A stretch of DNA of 64,000 nucleotides, taken from assembly GCA_902518355.1 (NCBI GenBank), contig CABYFY010000001.1, forward strand, positions 1-64,000. Direction: 5' to 3'. Made by a program: the position numbers and the translations under genes. The notes below the pieces were generated by a model, which saw only the letters and a list, made by a program, of their open reading frames with translations, was not told the origin of the DNA and did no database searches. The number at the start of each line of letters is the position of its first letter. Position 1 is the stretch's first letter. Shown here piece after piece: positions 16,302-25,666 of this stretch. The stretch comes from an uncultured Bacteroidota bacterium. GTDB lineage: Bacteria > Bacteroidota > Bacteroidia > Flavobacteriales > Flavobacteriaceae.

Positions 16302-17426
16302 ATGAAAACTAACCAATTCTTTCTGATAATATTTTCATTTTTCATTTGCTCTATCTATTCTCAAATTGATGAATCAAATTTTAATTCGGATACTATCAAA
16401 AACAGACTTGAGAGGCTTAACGCCAAAACCCCAATAGAGCTATATTTTACACCAAGCGTTGAAAAAACAATCAAGAGGTACTTGAATACTAGAGTAGAAT
16501 TTTATAAAAAAAACATCGATAAATTAAATTATTATCTTCCTCTTTTCGAGGAGCAACTTCAAAATCAAAAAATACCCGTAGAAATTAAATATTTACCGAT
16601 TATTGAATCGAGACTAGATCCCTCTGCGGTTTCGAAGGTTGGCGCTACAGGTTTGTGGCAGTTTATGTTTTATACGGCCCTTGAAAATGGTTTAACCATG
16701 AATAGTTATGTTGATGAACGAATGGATCCTTACAAGTCTACGGCAGCAGCAGCACTATTTCTAAACAAGCTTTACAAAATACATAATGACTGGAATCTTG
16801 TTTTGGCATCTTATAACGCAGGACCAAGAACAATATCTAGAGCCAAAAAAAAATCAGGCGGCTATACAAATTACTGGAACATGAGGCCTTTTCTTCCTTC
16901 TGAAACAGCAAACTACATCCCTTCATTTATTGCCACGATGTATATATTAGAGTACGGTAATGAACACGGCATAAATATTTATGAGAACAAAAAAACAACA
17001 CGAAATACAGAAAAGATAACAATCAAAGAGAAAACAGCCTTTGAACACATTTCAGATTTCTTTGATTACTCAAGGGATTCAATCAACAGTCTTAATCCAT
17101 CTTATATACACGGCATTGTTCCGGGTAACAACAAAAACGAGGTAAGCCTTCCAATCAAGCTGGTTGACAGGTTCGTTATGCAAGAAGAGGAGTTTTATGC
17201 CTTTGTAAAATCTGAATTTGATAAAAGAGAAAAGCCTTTACCGGACCTATATTCGATTGACTCAAAATTGGTTTACAAGGTAAAGTATGGAGAGTTTTTA
17301 GGAAAGATTGCCAGAAAATTTGGTGTTAAAGTTTCAGATATCAAACGATGGAACAATCTTAAAAACGATAATATTAGAGAAAATCAAAAGCTTATAATTT
17401 TTCCAAAAAGAATTCCCAAAACCTAA
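16302..17426 (+). CDS. Membrane-bound lytic murein transglycosylase with LysM domain (MltD-like)
   Basis: Periplasmic peptidoglycan lytic transglycosylase, 374 residues. It has a signal peptide (about 1-20), an SLT domain with the catalytic Glu102 in the motif IIESRLDPSA, the GATGLWQFM block (113-121) and the ASYNAGP block (about 169-175), and one C-terminal LysM repeat (about 327-371) that should bind glycan strands. No lipobox is visible, unlike E. coli MltD. It follows pgk by 4 bases and precedes a DUF4837 lipoprotein by 48 bases. Confidence 0.9.
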   Translation: MKTNQFFLIIFSFFICSIYSQIDESNFNSDTIKNRLERLNAKTPIELYFTPSVEKTIKRYLNTRVEFYKKNIDKLNYYLPLFEEQLQNQKIPVEIKYLPIIESRLDPSAVSKVGATGLWQFMFYTALENGLTMNSYVDERMDPYKSTAAAALFLNKLYKIHNDWNLVLASYNAGPRTISRAKKKSGGYTNYWNMRPFLPSETANYIPSFIATMYILEYGNEHGINIYENKKTTRNTEKITIKEKTAFEHISDFFDYSRDSINSLNPSYIHGIVPGNNKNEVSLPIKLVDRFVMQEEEFYAFVKSEFDKREKPLPDLYSIDSKLVYKVKYGEFLGKIARKFGVKVSDIKRWNNLKNDNIRENQKLIIFPKRIPKT

Positions 17427-17474
17427 AAGAAATACTGCAAAAACTATTGGGTTAAATTATTGTAAATTGCAATT

Positions 17475-18416
17475 ATGAAGAAAACTGAAATTATCCTCTT
17501 TCTTTTAATCACTGCTTTATCATGTTCTGGTAATCAGCAAAAACTATTACCCGCATCAAGCGGCAACATAAACAATATTTCTGTGGTTACAAACGATGAG
17601 TTATGGGAGGGTGCAGTTGGAGAAGTTATAAGAGAAAATTTTGGCAGACCAATTTATGGCCTACCTCAAATAGAACCAGTTTTTTCTCTAAGCCATATTC
17701 CAAGTAAAGTGTTTTCAGGATTTGCCACAAAATCAAGAACAATTTTAAAGATTGATGTTTCTGAAAACGAAGGGGTTTTCAACTTCAAAAACACATATGC
17801 TTCCCCCCAAAGAATAATTCAAATCACAGCAAACTCGCCTGACAAAATAATTGAAATTATTAATGAAAATTTAAATTCAATTTACTCTACAATGTACTTT
17901 AATGAGATTCAGGAAAAACAGCGTAGAATTTCTAAAAACCTAAATAAAACACAAACAATTAAAAACAATACAGGGGTGTCACTGAGATTTCCATCTGCCT
18001 ACAGAGTTGCAAAAGCTGACACTAATTTTGTCTGGATTAGAAGGGATATTGAAACAGGATCGGTTAACCTTTTTATACAGAGACAAAGAAATCAAACCGA
18101 ACAGTCGATTATTGAGAAAAGGGATTCAATATCTAAAATTTACATTCCTGGACCCGTTGAAAACACATATATGTCAACAGACTTAATATATACTCCTAAT
18201 ACTCAGCAGATTAACGTGGGAGGGAAGCAGGTGTTTGAAACTAGAGGGTTATGGGAAATTGAGGGTCAGTTTATGGCAGGCCCATTTTTAAATTTCCAGA
18301 TAAAATTAGGTGATGATGATTTTATAATGCTAGACGGTTTTGTTTATTCACCAGGCTCAACAAAAAGAGAGTACATTTTTGAGCTGGAAGCTATAATGAG
18401 AAGCCTAAAAGACTAG
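17475..18416 (+). CDS. DUF4837 family lipoprotein
   Basis: Protein of 313 residues with a lipoprotein signal (TALSC, Cys17). I recognise the Bacteroidota-specific DUF4837 pattern: an opening segment SVVTNDELWEGAVGEVIRE, the GRPIYGLPQIEP block near residue 55 and a repeat-like second half with FVWIRRDIE near 187. No function is known. It often sits next to a lytic transglycosylase and tatA in related genomes, as here, so an envelope role is likely. Its TAG shares the palindrome CTAG with the stop of tatA on the other strand. Confidence 0.8.
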   Translation: MKKTEIILFLLITALSCSGNQQKLLPASSGNINNISVVTNDELWEGAVGEVIRENFGRPIYGLPQIEPVFSLSHIPSKVFSGFATKSRTILKIDVSENEGVFNFKNTYASPQRIIQITANSPDKIIEIINENLNSIYSTMYFNEIQEKQRRISKNLNKTQTIKNNTGVSLRFPSAYRVAKADTNFVWIRRDIETGSVNLFIQRQRNQTEQSIIEKRDSISKIYIPGPVENTYMSTDLIYTPNTQQINVGGKQVFETRGLWEIEGQFMAGPFLNFQIKLGDDDFIMLDGFVYSPGSTKREYIFELEAIMRSLKD

Positions 18417-18613
18417 TCTTCTTTTTTTTCTTCGTCTTCTTTACCTTCTTCTAAAGCTTTTTTAAACTCTTTAACACCTTGACCTGTTCCTTTAACAAGA
18501 TTACCAAGTTTTTTTCCAAGGCCAACAGGTCCAAATACGATTAAGGCAACAACCACAATAACAACAATCTGAAATGGCCCGATTGTAAAAAGAGGCGTGA
18601 TAAATAAATCCAT
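18413..18613 (-). CDS. tatA: Twin-arginine translocase subunit TatA/TatE
   Basis: Small membrane protein of 66 residues forming the Tat pore for folded proteins. One N-terminal transmembrane helix (about 10-27), the hinge FGPVGLGKK with the conserved Phe-Gly pair, an amphipathic helix (KLGNLVKGTGQGVKEFKKAL region) and an acidic/basic tail. The family's usual Pro after the hinge is replaced by Gly. tatC is not nearby. It is convergent with DUF4837 (4-base overlap) and divergent from the M23 peptidase gene. Confidence 0.93.
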   Translation of the reverse strand: MDLFITPLFTIGPFQIVVIVVVALIVFGPVGLGKKLGNLVKGTGQGVKEFKKALEEGKEDEEKKED

Positions 18614-18699
18614 TGCAAAAATTTTAAGCTAAGTTAATAATAATAGATGTAATTGTTGCTATATAGTCCAATTCTATTCAAGAGTAAGCTAATTTTAAG

Positions 18700-18707
18700 T
18701 ATTTTTG
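18700..18707 (+). promoter_or_regulatory. -7 promoter box of the M23 peptidase gene
   Basis: TATTTTTG. It overlaps an in-frame TTG (18705-18707) that could be read as a start, but 6 bases further on is a GTG (18714). If the box is used, the TTG is upstream of the transcript and the GTG is the start of a leaderless message. Confidence 0.55.
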
Positions 18708-18713
18708 AATACT

Positions 18714-19580
18714 GTGAAAAATAAAAAAGTAAATAAAGGATTTTTCAAAAAGCTCTTTAATGATTATAAAGTAGTTGTTTCAAGCGAAGATACTTTTGAG
18801 GAGAAGTTTGCTTTCAAAGCTAGTAAAATCAATGTTTTTGTATTAATGCTTGTGTATTCTGTAATTCTAATTTCATTTACCATAAGCGTTGTTTTTTTTA
18901 CACAATTAAGAGAATTAGTGCCCGGTTATTCATCTTCTGATCTTTTAAGCAGAGCAATTTATCTAACACAAAAAACAGACTCATTAGAGCGTCAAATTGA
19001 ACTTAACAATAAATTTTACAAATCTATTGAAGATGTTTTATCTGGAAAAACAGATGAGTTTATTGAACGTGATAATATTCCAATTGATAGTAGTTTAAAT
19101 GATAAAAACCTTTTCTCAATTTCTCCAAACTCTGAGGACTCTATTCTTCGTAATTATGTTGACAGTCAAGACAAATTTAATTTAACAAAAAATGAACTTG
19201 TCATCGAAAATAAAATGTTTTTTTCTCCGATTAAAGGCGATATTACTCAGACTTTTAATTTTGAAGAAAATCATTTTGCTATAGATATCGCAGCAGACAT
19301 AGGAACTCCGGTAAAGTCTATTCTTGATGGTAAAATTCTTTTTTCTGAGTGGTCAGTTGATACAGGTCATGTAATTATAGTTGACCATGGGGACAATATA
19401 GTTTCTGTATATAAGCATAACTCAAAATCATTAAAAGAACAAAATGATTTTGTGCAGGCCGGTGAAGTTATCGCATATTCAGGCAATCAAGGCAGCTTAA
19501 GTTCTGGTCCTCATTTGCATTTTGAGCTTTGGAAAAACGGAACTCCTATAGACCCAGAGCCCCTACTTAATTTTCAATAA
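18714..19580 (+). CDS. M23-family metallopeptidase (LytM domain), membrane-anchored
   Basis: Predicted cell-wall endopeptidase of 288 residues. One transmembrane helix lies near residues 36-60, a short helical linker follows, and the C-terminal LytM domain (about 165-288) has the zinc-ligand pattern HFAID (His...Asp) and the GPHLHFEL motif, so it should be catalytically active. It probably cuts peptidoglycan cross-links in the periplasm. I choose GTG 18714 over TTG 18705 because of the promoter box. The GH3-family gene starts 1 base after its stop. Confidence 0.87.
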   Translation: MKNKKVNKGFFKKLFNDYKVVVSSEDTFEEKFAFKASKINVFVLMLVYSVILISFTISVVFFTQLRELVPGYSSSDLLSRAIYLTQKTDSLERQIELNNKFYKSIEDVLSGKTDEFIERDNIPIDSSLNDKNLFSISPNSEDSILRNYVDSQDKFNLTKNELVIENKMFFSPIKGDITQTFNFEENHFAIDIAADIGTPVKSILDGKILFSEWSVDTGHVIIVDHGDNIVSVYKHNSKSLKEQNDFVQAGEVIAYSGNQGSLSSGPHLHFELWKNGTPIDPEPLLNFQ

Positions 19581-19581
19581 A

Positions 19582-21090
19582 ATGCTAAAAAAAGTAGCTA
19601 TAAAAATCATGGCTAGGCTTACAAAAAGCCAGGTTGACAGGTGGGCGTCAAACCCTATTGAAACTCAGAAAAAGCAATTGAACTATCTAATCAAAAACGC
19701 ATTGAATACATCATTTGGACAAGTGCATAGCTTCTCGAAAATAAAGAACTACGATGATTTCAAAAATCATATTCCAGTAAGAGATTATGAAGGCTTACGG
19801 GAATATTTTGAGCAGATAAAAGAAGGAAAGAAAAATGTATTGTGGCCTGGAAAACCTCTTTATCTTGCAGTCACTTCTGGAACAACCTCTGGCTCAAAAT
19901 ATATTCCAATAACTAAACAAAGTTTACCCAATCATCTTAACGGAGCTAAGATTGCCCTACTCATGTATGTTGCCGAAACGGGAAAAGTAGATTTTGTTAA
20001 TGGTAAGTTTATTTTTATTCAAGGCAGCCCAGTATTAAGTAAAATTTCAGGTATTTTAACGGGAAGGCTTTCGGGAATTTCTGCACACCACATCCCTTTT
20101 TATATGAAAAAAAACATGCTTCCATCATGGAGTACAAACATTATAGAGGAATGGGAGAATAAAATTGAATGCATTGTTAAAGAAACAATAGAGGCAAATA
20201 TGACAATTATTAGTGGAATTCCTTCATGGTTACAAATGTATTTTGAAAAAATAGTTGATAAAACAAATAAGAAAGTTTCAGAGACTTTCCCAAACTTTAA
20301 TCTTTTAGTTTATGGAGGAGTAAACTTCGATCCCTATAAAAATAAATTTAAAGAATTGATCGGCAAAGACATCGACAGTATTGAATTATTCCCCGCTAGT
20401 GAGGGTTTTTTTGCTTTTCAAGACAGTCAAGAAAAAAAAGATTTATTGTTGATCCTAAATGCAGGAATTTTTTATGAGTTTATTGATGTCGAGGATTTTC
20501 GAAACAACAAAATGCAAAGAATCCCTTTATGGGGAGTAAAAAAGGATAAAAATTATGTAATGATTATTTCTAGCTCCGCAGGCTTATGGGGGTATAACAC
20601 GGGGGATACTGTAAGATTTACAAGCTTAAGCCCTTACAAAATTGATGTTACTGGAAGAATCAAGCAAAGCCTATCTGCTTTTGGAGAACATGTAATAGTT
20701 AAAGAAGTCGAGCAGGCGATAGGGAATGCAATATCCAAAACAGGTTTTTTAGTTAAAGAATTTACTGTCGCTCCCAGATTTAAATCAAAGACATCATCGG
20801 CAAGCCATGAATGGTTTATCGAGTTTGATGTAATACAGGCTGACACTAAACAATTTGCTAATGAGATTGATAAAGAATTACAAAGACAAAATAAATATTA
20901 CAAAGATTTAATTGTTGGTAAAATTATTCAAAAACCAATAATAAGAAATGTTGTTAAGGACGGATTTAAAAAATACATGGATAGTATCGGAAAACTAGGA
21001 GGTCAAAACAAAATTCCAAAAATAGCAAACGATAGAAAGATAGCAAGCCAATTAAAAAACCTAAACCTTATTAAAAAAACCTCAAAATAA
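19582..21090 (+). CDS. GH3 auxin-responsive-promoter family acyl-adenylating protein
   Basis: Protein of 502 residues related to plant GH3 acyl-acid amido synthetases. The ATP/AMP-binding motif TSGTTSGSK is at residues 98-106; a second conserved block, YGGVNFDPYK (about 240-249), and the GEHVIVKE block near 370 follow the family order. In plants these conjugate amino acids to hormones; in Bacteroidota the substrate is unknown. It is coupled to the M23 peptidase gene (1-base gap), which suggests an envelope or lipid role. No plant-associated feature is implied. Confidence 0.85.
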   Translation: MLKKVAIKIMARLTKSQVDRWASNPIETQKKQLNYLIKNALNTSFGQVHSFSKIKNYDDFKNHIPVRDYEGLREYFEQIKEGKKNVLWPGKPLYLAVTSGTTSGSKYIPITKQSLPNHLNGAKIALLMYVAETGKVDFVNGKFIFIQGSPVLSKISGILTGRLSGISAHHIPFYMKKNMLPSWSTNIIEEWENKIECIVKETIEANMTIISGIPSWLQMYFEKIVDKTNKKVSETFPNFNLLVYGGVNFDPYKNKFKELIGKDIDSIELFPASEGFFAFQDSQEKKDLLLILNAGIFYEFIDVEDFRNNKMQRIPLWGVKKDKNYVMIISSSAGLWGYNTGDTVRFTSLSPYKIDVTGRIKQSLSAFGEHVIVKEVEQAIGNAISKTGFLVKEFTVAPRFKSKTSSASHEWFIEFDVIQADTKQFANEIDKELQRQNKYYKDLIVGKIIQKPIIRNVVKDGFKKYMDSIGKLGGQNKIPKIANDRKIASQLKNLNLIKKTSK

Positions 21091-21129
21091 TTTATAAAAA
21101 AAATCGTTTAATTAATTCAAAGCTAACAA

Positions 21130-22104
21130 ATGAAAAATAATTTTAAAGAAACCGAAGAGTTAGACATTATAGTTCTAATCGAGAAAATAAAGTTGATGCT
21201 TTTAAGTATCCTTCTTCAAATATTCAGAAGATCCAAAAATTTTTTATCAGAATGGAAGCGGCTATTAGCTGTAATACTTGTAGGAGTTTTACTTGGATAC
21301 TTTCTAACCGACAATGATAAACCATCATCAAAGGAAGCTACTGTATTGGTGAAGATAAATTTTGACGCAGGAAATTATGTCTATGACACAGTTGATCTTA
21401 TAAATCTTAAAATTTCAAGTGAAGACACTGATTTTTTTACCCAAGAAATAAAATTAAATGAAGACGAAACAATAGACGAGGTTTCTATATCTCCAGTAAT
21501 AGATATAAAGGATATTATGGCTAAAGATATTCAAGCTAATGAAATAAGAGCGCTCTTTGAAAACCTTGAATATGAAGATGGGTTTTCAGTAACTGAGGGC
21601 TTTAAATCAGATTATGACTACCATTTTATCAAAGTAAATGTTTCAAACAATTCATCAATTGAAACTATAAATAAAGTCATAGATTATTTTAACAACAATC
21701 CATTATTTGCTGAACTTAAAGAAAGAAATCTCCAAAGAATTTCAAGTATTATTTCAGACAACGAACAAACAATTAAACAAATTGACAGACTTCTCGACTA
21801 CTATACAACCGAAACTTCTGCCAATAATTCTCAGTTATATATTGACAATAAAAATTTGAGCCCTAATGAACTTATTAAAACAAAAATCACTCTTCAAAGC
21901 GAAAACCAAGAGTTAAAGAGAGAAAGTCTAACTTCAAAGCAAACAGTCATAACAATTAATGAATCAAATGTGTTAATTGAAAATAATTCACTTGCCTCAA
22001 ATAAAATGGTGTATTACCCATTTTTATTTTTACTTATTTACTTTATTGTTTCTGTTTTAATTGGACTTTACTCCTATCTTGATAAATTAGATAGAGCTAG
22101 CTAA
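21130..22104 (+). CDS. Unrecognised two-TM coiled-coil protein, Wzz-like topology
   Basis: I do not recognise a family. The 324 residues show a cytoplasmic N terminus, a transmembrane helix at about 44-60, a large middle region with charged helical stretches (about 190-260, likely coiled coil) and a C-terminal transmembrane helix at about 292-316. This resembles polysaccharide co-polymerases (Wzz/PCP), which set chain length, and the gene is first in a polysaccharide cluster, 1 base before the flippase gene. The classical Pro/Gly-rich Wzz motif before the second helix is not evident (MVYYPFLFLL only loosely resembles it). A chain-length role is inference. Confidence 0.5.
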   Translation: MKNNFKETEELDIIVLIEKIKLMLLSILLQIFRRSKNFLSEWKRLLAVILVGVLLGYFLTDNDKPSSKEATVLVKINFDAGNYVYDTVDLINLKISSEDTDFFTQEIKLNEDETIDEVSISPVIDIKDIMAKDIQANEIRALFENLEYEDGFSVTEGFKSDYDYHFIKVNVSNNSSIETINKVIDYFNNNPLFAELKERNLQRISSIISDNEQTIKQIDRLLDYYTTETSANNSQLYIDNKNLSPNELIKTKITLQSENQELKRESLTSKQTVITINESNVLIENNSLASNKMVYYPFLFLLIYFIVSVLIGLYSYLDKLDRAS

Positions 22105-22105
22105 G

Positions 22106-23389
22106 ATGTCAATAAAAGACCTTACACAAAAGAGTTTTTCGGTTCTAATAATCAGGTCTTTTGGTGTGCTGCTTTTATTTGGGCTTACCATGTTCCTAAC
22201 AAACTTTTATTCTCCCGAAAATGTTGGTCGCTACGACTTTGTAAGATCTACAATAATGGTATTAGGAGGGCTTACTCTGATGGGAACAAACCAGTCAATT
22301 ATTTATTATTCAGGACTTTTAAAAGCTAGAAAAAGTATAGAGTCAATTAGGATAATATATTTTAAGATGCTAAGAATAATTTTTCTCTTAAGCCTTATTG
22401 TTTTAAGTCTTTTCATTGTTCTTTTTAACGAGTCAATTATAAATGAAGTTTTTAAAAGTTCTGATTCCTTTTCACTAATGCAAAAATCTATATTAGCATT
22501 ATTTTTCTTCTCCCTTACAATGTTAAATATTGACACAATTAGGTCATTGAATAAAACTATACTATCTGAGATGTATAGAAGTTTATTCAGATATTTACCG
22601 GTCTTAGTATTTGCAATTATTTTATTACTTACTAATAATGAGCATTTGTTAGTTGAAGTATATTTATCAGGTTTTTTATTATTGTCATTTTTATCAAGCT
22701 TTCGGGTTTACAAGCTATTTAATGCCCTTGAAAAGCCCAATAAAAATTTAGAAATATTTAGTACGATAGAGATTTTTAAAACATCCTTTCCTATGGCTCT
22801 TAGTGCAATCGCATATTTTATAATGCAAAGCATAGATATTATTATTTTATCAATTTATGAGGGGTTTGATCAAATTGCGTACTATTCTGTTTCTGTGAAA
22901 CTAGCAATGGTAACTACACTTGCATTAATGTCTGTCAACATTGTAATTGCACCAAGAATTGCTGAAATATATGAGAAGAAAGAATTTCAAAGCTTACAAC
23001 AACTTATCAAACATTCAACAAGGATTATTTTTTTGATAAGTATTTGTGTATTAAGCATTCTCTTTTTCTTTTCTGAAGAAATATTACAATTATTCGGAGA
23101 AGGGTATGTTTTTGCAAAAAATGCTTTGATTTTTCTATTAGCAGCCCAGTTTTTTAATTCCGTGTCAGGGCCAGGAGCCATATATCTAAATATGACAGGT
23201 CGTCAAAAAACTTTAAATAAAATATTGATTACTGGACTAGCCATTAATATAGCATTAAACTTTTATCTGATCCCAACTCACGGAATTAATGGCGCAGCAA
23301 TGGCTACTTTGATTAGTCTTATTATATGGAATTCAATTACAACTTTACTTATATTTTCGAAGGATAAAATCAGGATATTTCTGAATTAA
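22106..23389 (+). CDS. Wzx-type polysaccharide flippase (MATE/MOP superfamily)
   Basis: Integral membrane protein of 427 residues with roughly 12 hydrophobic helices and the polysaccharide-synthesis (Polysacc_synt) pattern: an N-terminal FGVLLLFGLTMFLTNFYSPE and a mid-protein FPMALSAIAYFIM block. It should flip lipid-linked oligosaccharide repeat units across the inner membrane. It lies between the Wzz-like protein and the sulfotransferase, with a 1-base gap on each side. A second flippase is at 42799-44262. Confidence 0.85.
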   Translation: MSIKDLTQKSFSVLIIRSFGVLLLFGLTMFLTNFYSPENVGRYDFVRSTIMVLGGLTLMGTNQSIIYYSGLLKARKSIESIRIIYFKMLRIIFLLSLIVLSLFIVLFNESIINEVFKSSDSFSLMQKSILALFFFSLTMLNIDTIRSLNKTILSEMYRSLFRYLPVLVFAIILLLTNNEHLLVEVYLSGFLLLSFLSSFRVYKLFNALEKPNKNLEIFSTIEIFKTSFPMALSAIAYFIMQSIDIIILSIYEGFDQIAYYSVSVKLAMVTTLALMSVNIVIAPRIAEIYEKKEFQSLQQLIKHSTRIIFLISICVLSILFFFSEEILQLFGEGYVFAKNALIFLLAAQFFNSVSGPGAIYLNMTGRQKTLNKILITGLAINIALNFYLIPTHGINGAAMATLISLIIWNSITTLLIFSKDKIRIFLN

Positions 23390-23390
23390 T

Positions 23391-24290
23391 ATGAAAAAAC
23401 CAAATTTCATTATAGCAGGATTTCCAAAGTGTGGCACCACCTCGCTTCATCATTATTTAGGTGAACATCCTGAGATTTATATGCCCGCTCAAAAAGAGCT
23501 ACATTTTTTCACCTGTGATATTCTCTCCAAACTTAATAAGGGGCCTAAGGATATTATTGTAAAAAAAACACAAATTAATAGTTCAGAAAAGTATTTGAAT
23601 TTCTATAAGAGCATAAGAAATGAGATTGCAATTGGAGATGCCTCACCTTCATATATTAATTATCCAAGTCAATTTAAAAAAATTAAAGAGTATTTAAATG
23701 ACCCCAAGGTTATAGTAATTTTAAGAGATCCGATTGATCGAGCATATTCTAACTATTTACATTTGAAAAGAGAGCATAGGGAAACCCTCACTTTCGAAGA
23801 AGCCATTTTCAAGGAAGATGAAAGAAAAACAAATAAATATTCAGATTTCTGGTATTATAAATTTAATTCGACTTATTATGATAAAATAATTAAGGTTAAA
23901 GAAACCTTTAGTAACGTGTTAATTTTAACCAGTGAGGAACTCAGCAATAACGGAGATGCTACATTGAAAAAAGTGTATAAATTTTTAGAGGTTAACGACA
24001 CCTTTAAGTTGAAGAGAAAATTTAATAACTTTAATAAAGGAGGACATTTCAAAGAAAATATTTTCACTAAAATAATTTTTCAACCATCAACGTTAAAAAA
24101 CACAATTAAAAAGTTTATTAAGCCTACGCCTTTTTTAAAAATTATAATATCCAAAATAGCCAATATTTTTAGTAAAAAGCCAAAAAAAATAGATGCAGAA
24201 TCGTTAAAATATTTAAAAAAATATTTCAAAAAAGAAGTTGAAAAGCTTGAAACATTAAATATTGATACTTCTAAATGGAGAGACTATTAA
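23391..24290 (+). CDS. PAPS-dependent sulfotransferase
   Basis: Sulfotransferase-family protein of 299 residues. The 5'-phosphosulfate loop is GFPKCGTTSL (residues 10-19) and the 3'-phosphate binding motif is VILRDPIDRAYSNY (109-122, Arg112 and Ser120). It should transfer sulfate from PAPS to a hydroxyl, most likely on a sugar of the polysaccharide made by this cluster; that acceptor is inferred from context. The basic C-terminal tail resembles the heparan/carbohydrate sulfotransferase style (Sulfotransfer_1/3), not aryl sulfotransferases. The polymerase gene starts 2 bases downstream. Confidence 0.88.
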   Translation: MKKPNFIIAGFPKCGTTSLHHYLGEHPEIYMPAQKELHFFTCDILSKLNKGPKDIIVKKTQINSSEKYLNFYKSIRNEIAIGDASPSYINYPSQFKKIKEYLNDPKVIVILRDPIDRAYSNYLHLKREHRETLTFEEAIFKEDERKTNKYSDFWYYKFNSTYYDKIIKVKETFSNVLILTSEELSNNGDATLKKVYKFLEVNDTFKLKRKFNNFNKGGHFKENIFTKIIFQPSTLKNTIKKFIKPTPFLKIIISKIANIFSKKPKKIDAESLKYLKKYFKKEVEKLETLNIDTSKWRDY

Positions 24291-24292
24291 CA

Positions 24293-25666
24293 ATGAGATT
24301 AATAACAATCAAAAATATAATCATACCCACATTGCTGCTTGGAATATTTTTTATTCCGTTTAATTCATGGTCCGGTATTGGTTTTTTAGGCGAATATTAT
24401 AGAGACTCCTGTTTCTTGTTTTTCTCTTTTGCTTTTGTTCTGGTACTTTTCAAAAGAAGAATCAACATCCCTATAAAAAATTTAATTTTTCAATTTTTAA
24501 TTCTCTTTATACTCTGGTCTATTTTAGCAACTTTGTTTAACGCTCACAATATAGCTGATTATTACTTTAAACAAACTTCAGGATTGTCAAGATTTATAAA
24601 CCAATTTGGCTCGCTCATTATTGCATCAATTATAATCCCGTTAACTTTTTATAACGGTTTTAAGTGGATTAACATTAACAAGACTTTTAGGTTGATCAGA
24701 AGAGTAGTTTTAGCGTCTTTAATTATTGTATTAATGTATTCAATAATTGAGATTTTAATAGTGAAGTTTGATATGGTCAATTTAAAAAAACCAATATTAA
24801 ATCTCTTTGACTATTTTCCGTTCACGGAAGCAAAAACTGACATGAGACTCAGAAGAATTTCATCAGTAACTTTTGAACCCCCAGCTCTGGGCACTTATTT
24901 ATTATCAATTGCAGGTTGGATGTTTAGCTATATTTTCACTGAGAAGAAAAATTTTAAATATCTTCCTATAGTAATTGTTTTGTTTTTAGGTTTTATGTCC
25001 GGATCCAGGGCTGCATTTTTTGCAATAATAATTCAATTTATTATTGCATCAATAATCTTCTTAAAAAACAAAAAATTAACTAGAAACATTTACAGAATAA
25101 TCATTGGATTTTCTACAGCTTCAATTTTAACCATTACTTATTTCAGTGAACCAATCTATAATTATATAAAAAAGGAGATAAACTCCTTCAAGTTAGATGA
25201 TTCAACACATTCCCTTTCTAACAAATCTAGATTTGGAATTCAGCAAGCCATGTTTTATGTATTTCTAGAAAACCCAATTTCAGGAACCGGATATGGCCTT
25301 CAAGCATTTGAATCAAGAAAAAAATATCCTACATGGGCTAAGAAAAATAATTGGGAATTTAGACTAAAATATTTAAACCAAAATGACAAAAGATTTCCTC
25401 CGGGATATAATATGTACTTAAGAATATTAAGTGAAACAGGGTTGGTCGGCTTTTTGTTTTTTGGATTAATGTTATTACAGATTTTTTTATGGTGTTTTAA
25501 TAATTTGAAATCTGAAAATTCAATAATCGCTTTTATTATATTGATATCTATGATAGGGTTTTCACTCAATTGGCTTAAAATGGACTCATTTAGAATTTAT
25601 TTTTTCTGGCTTTGTCTAGCTTTAATCTGGGTTGTTGAACAAAGAAAAATATCACAAAATGGATAA
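24293..25666 (+). CDS. O-antigen polymerase/ligase family protein (Wzy/WaaL-like), copy 1
   Basis: Polytopic membrane protein of 457 residues with about 11-12 hydrophobic helices and a large loop (about 290-380) between the last helices, carrying the Wzy_C style GYGLQAFE segment. Either polymerises repeat units or ligates chains to a lipid anchor. Start at ATG 24293, directly after the sulfotransferase stop; an upstream in-frame ATG at 24275 lies inside that gene. It overlaps the next gene by 8 bases. Confidence 0.75.
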   Translation: MRLITIKNIIIPTLLLGIFFIPFNSWSGIGFLGEYYRDSCFLFFSFAFVLVLFKRRINIPIKNLIFQFLILFILWSILATLFNAHNIADYYFKQTSGLSRFINQFGSLIIASIIIPLTFYNGFKWININKTFRLIRRVVLASLIIVLMYSIIEILIVKFDMVNLKKPILNLFDYFPFTEAKTDMRLRRISSVTFEPPALGTYLLSIAGWMFSYIFTEKKNFKYLPIVIVLFLGFMSGSRAAFFAIIIQFIIASIIFLKNKKLTRNIYRIIIGFSTASILTITYFSEPIYNYIKKEINSFKLDDSTHSLSNKSRFGIQQAMFYVFLENPISGTGYGLQAFESRKKYPTWAKKNNWEFRLKYLNQNDKRFPPGYNMYLRILSETGLVGFLFFGLMLLQIFLWCFNNLKSENSIIAFIILISMIGFSLNWLKMDSFRIYFFWLCLALIWVVEQRKISQNG

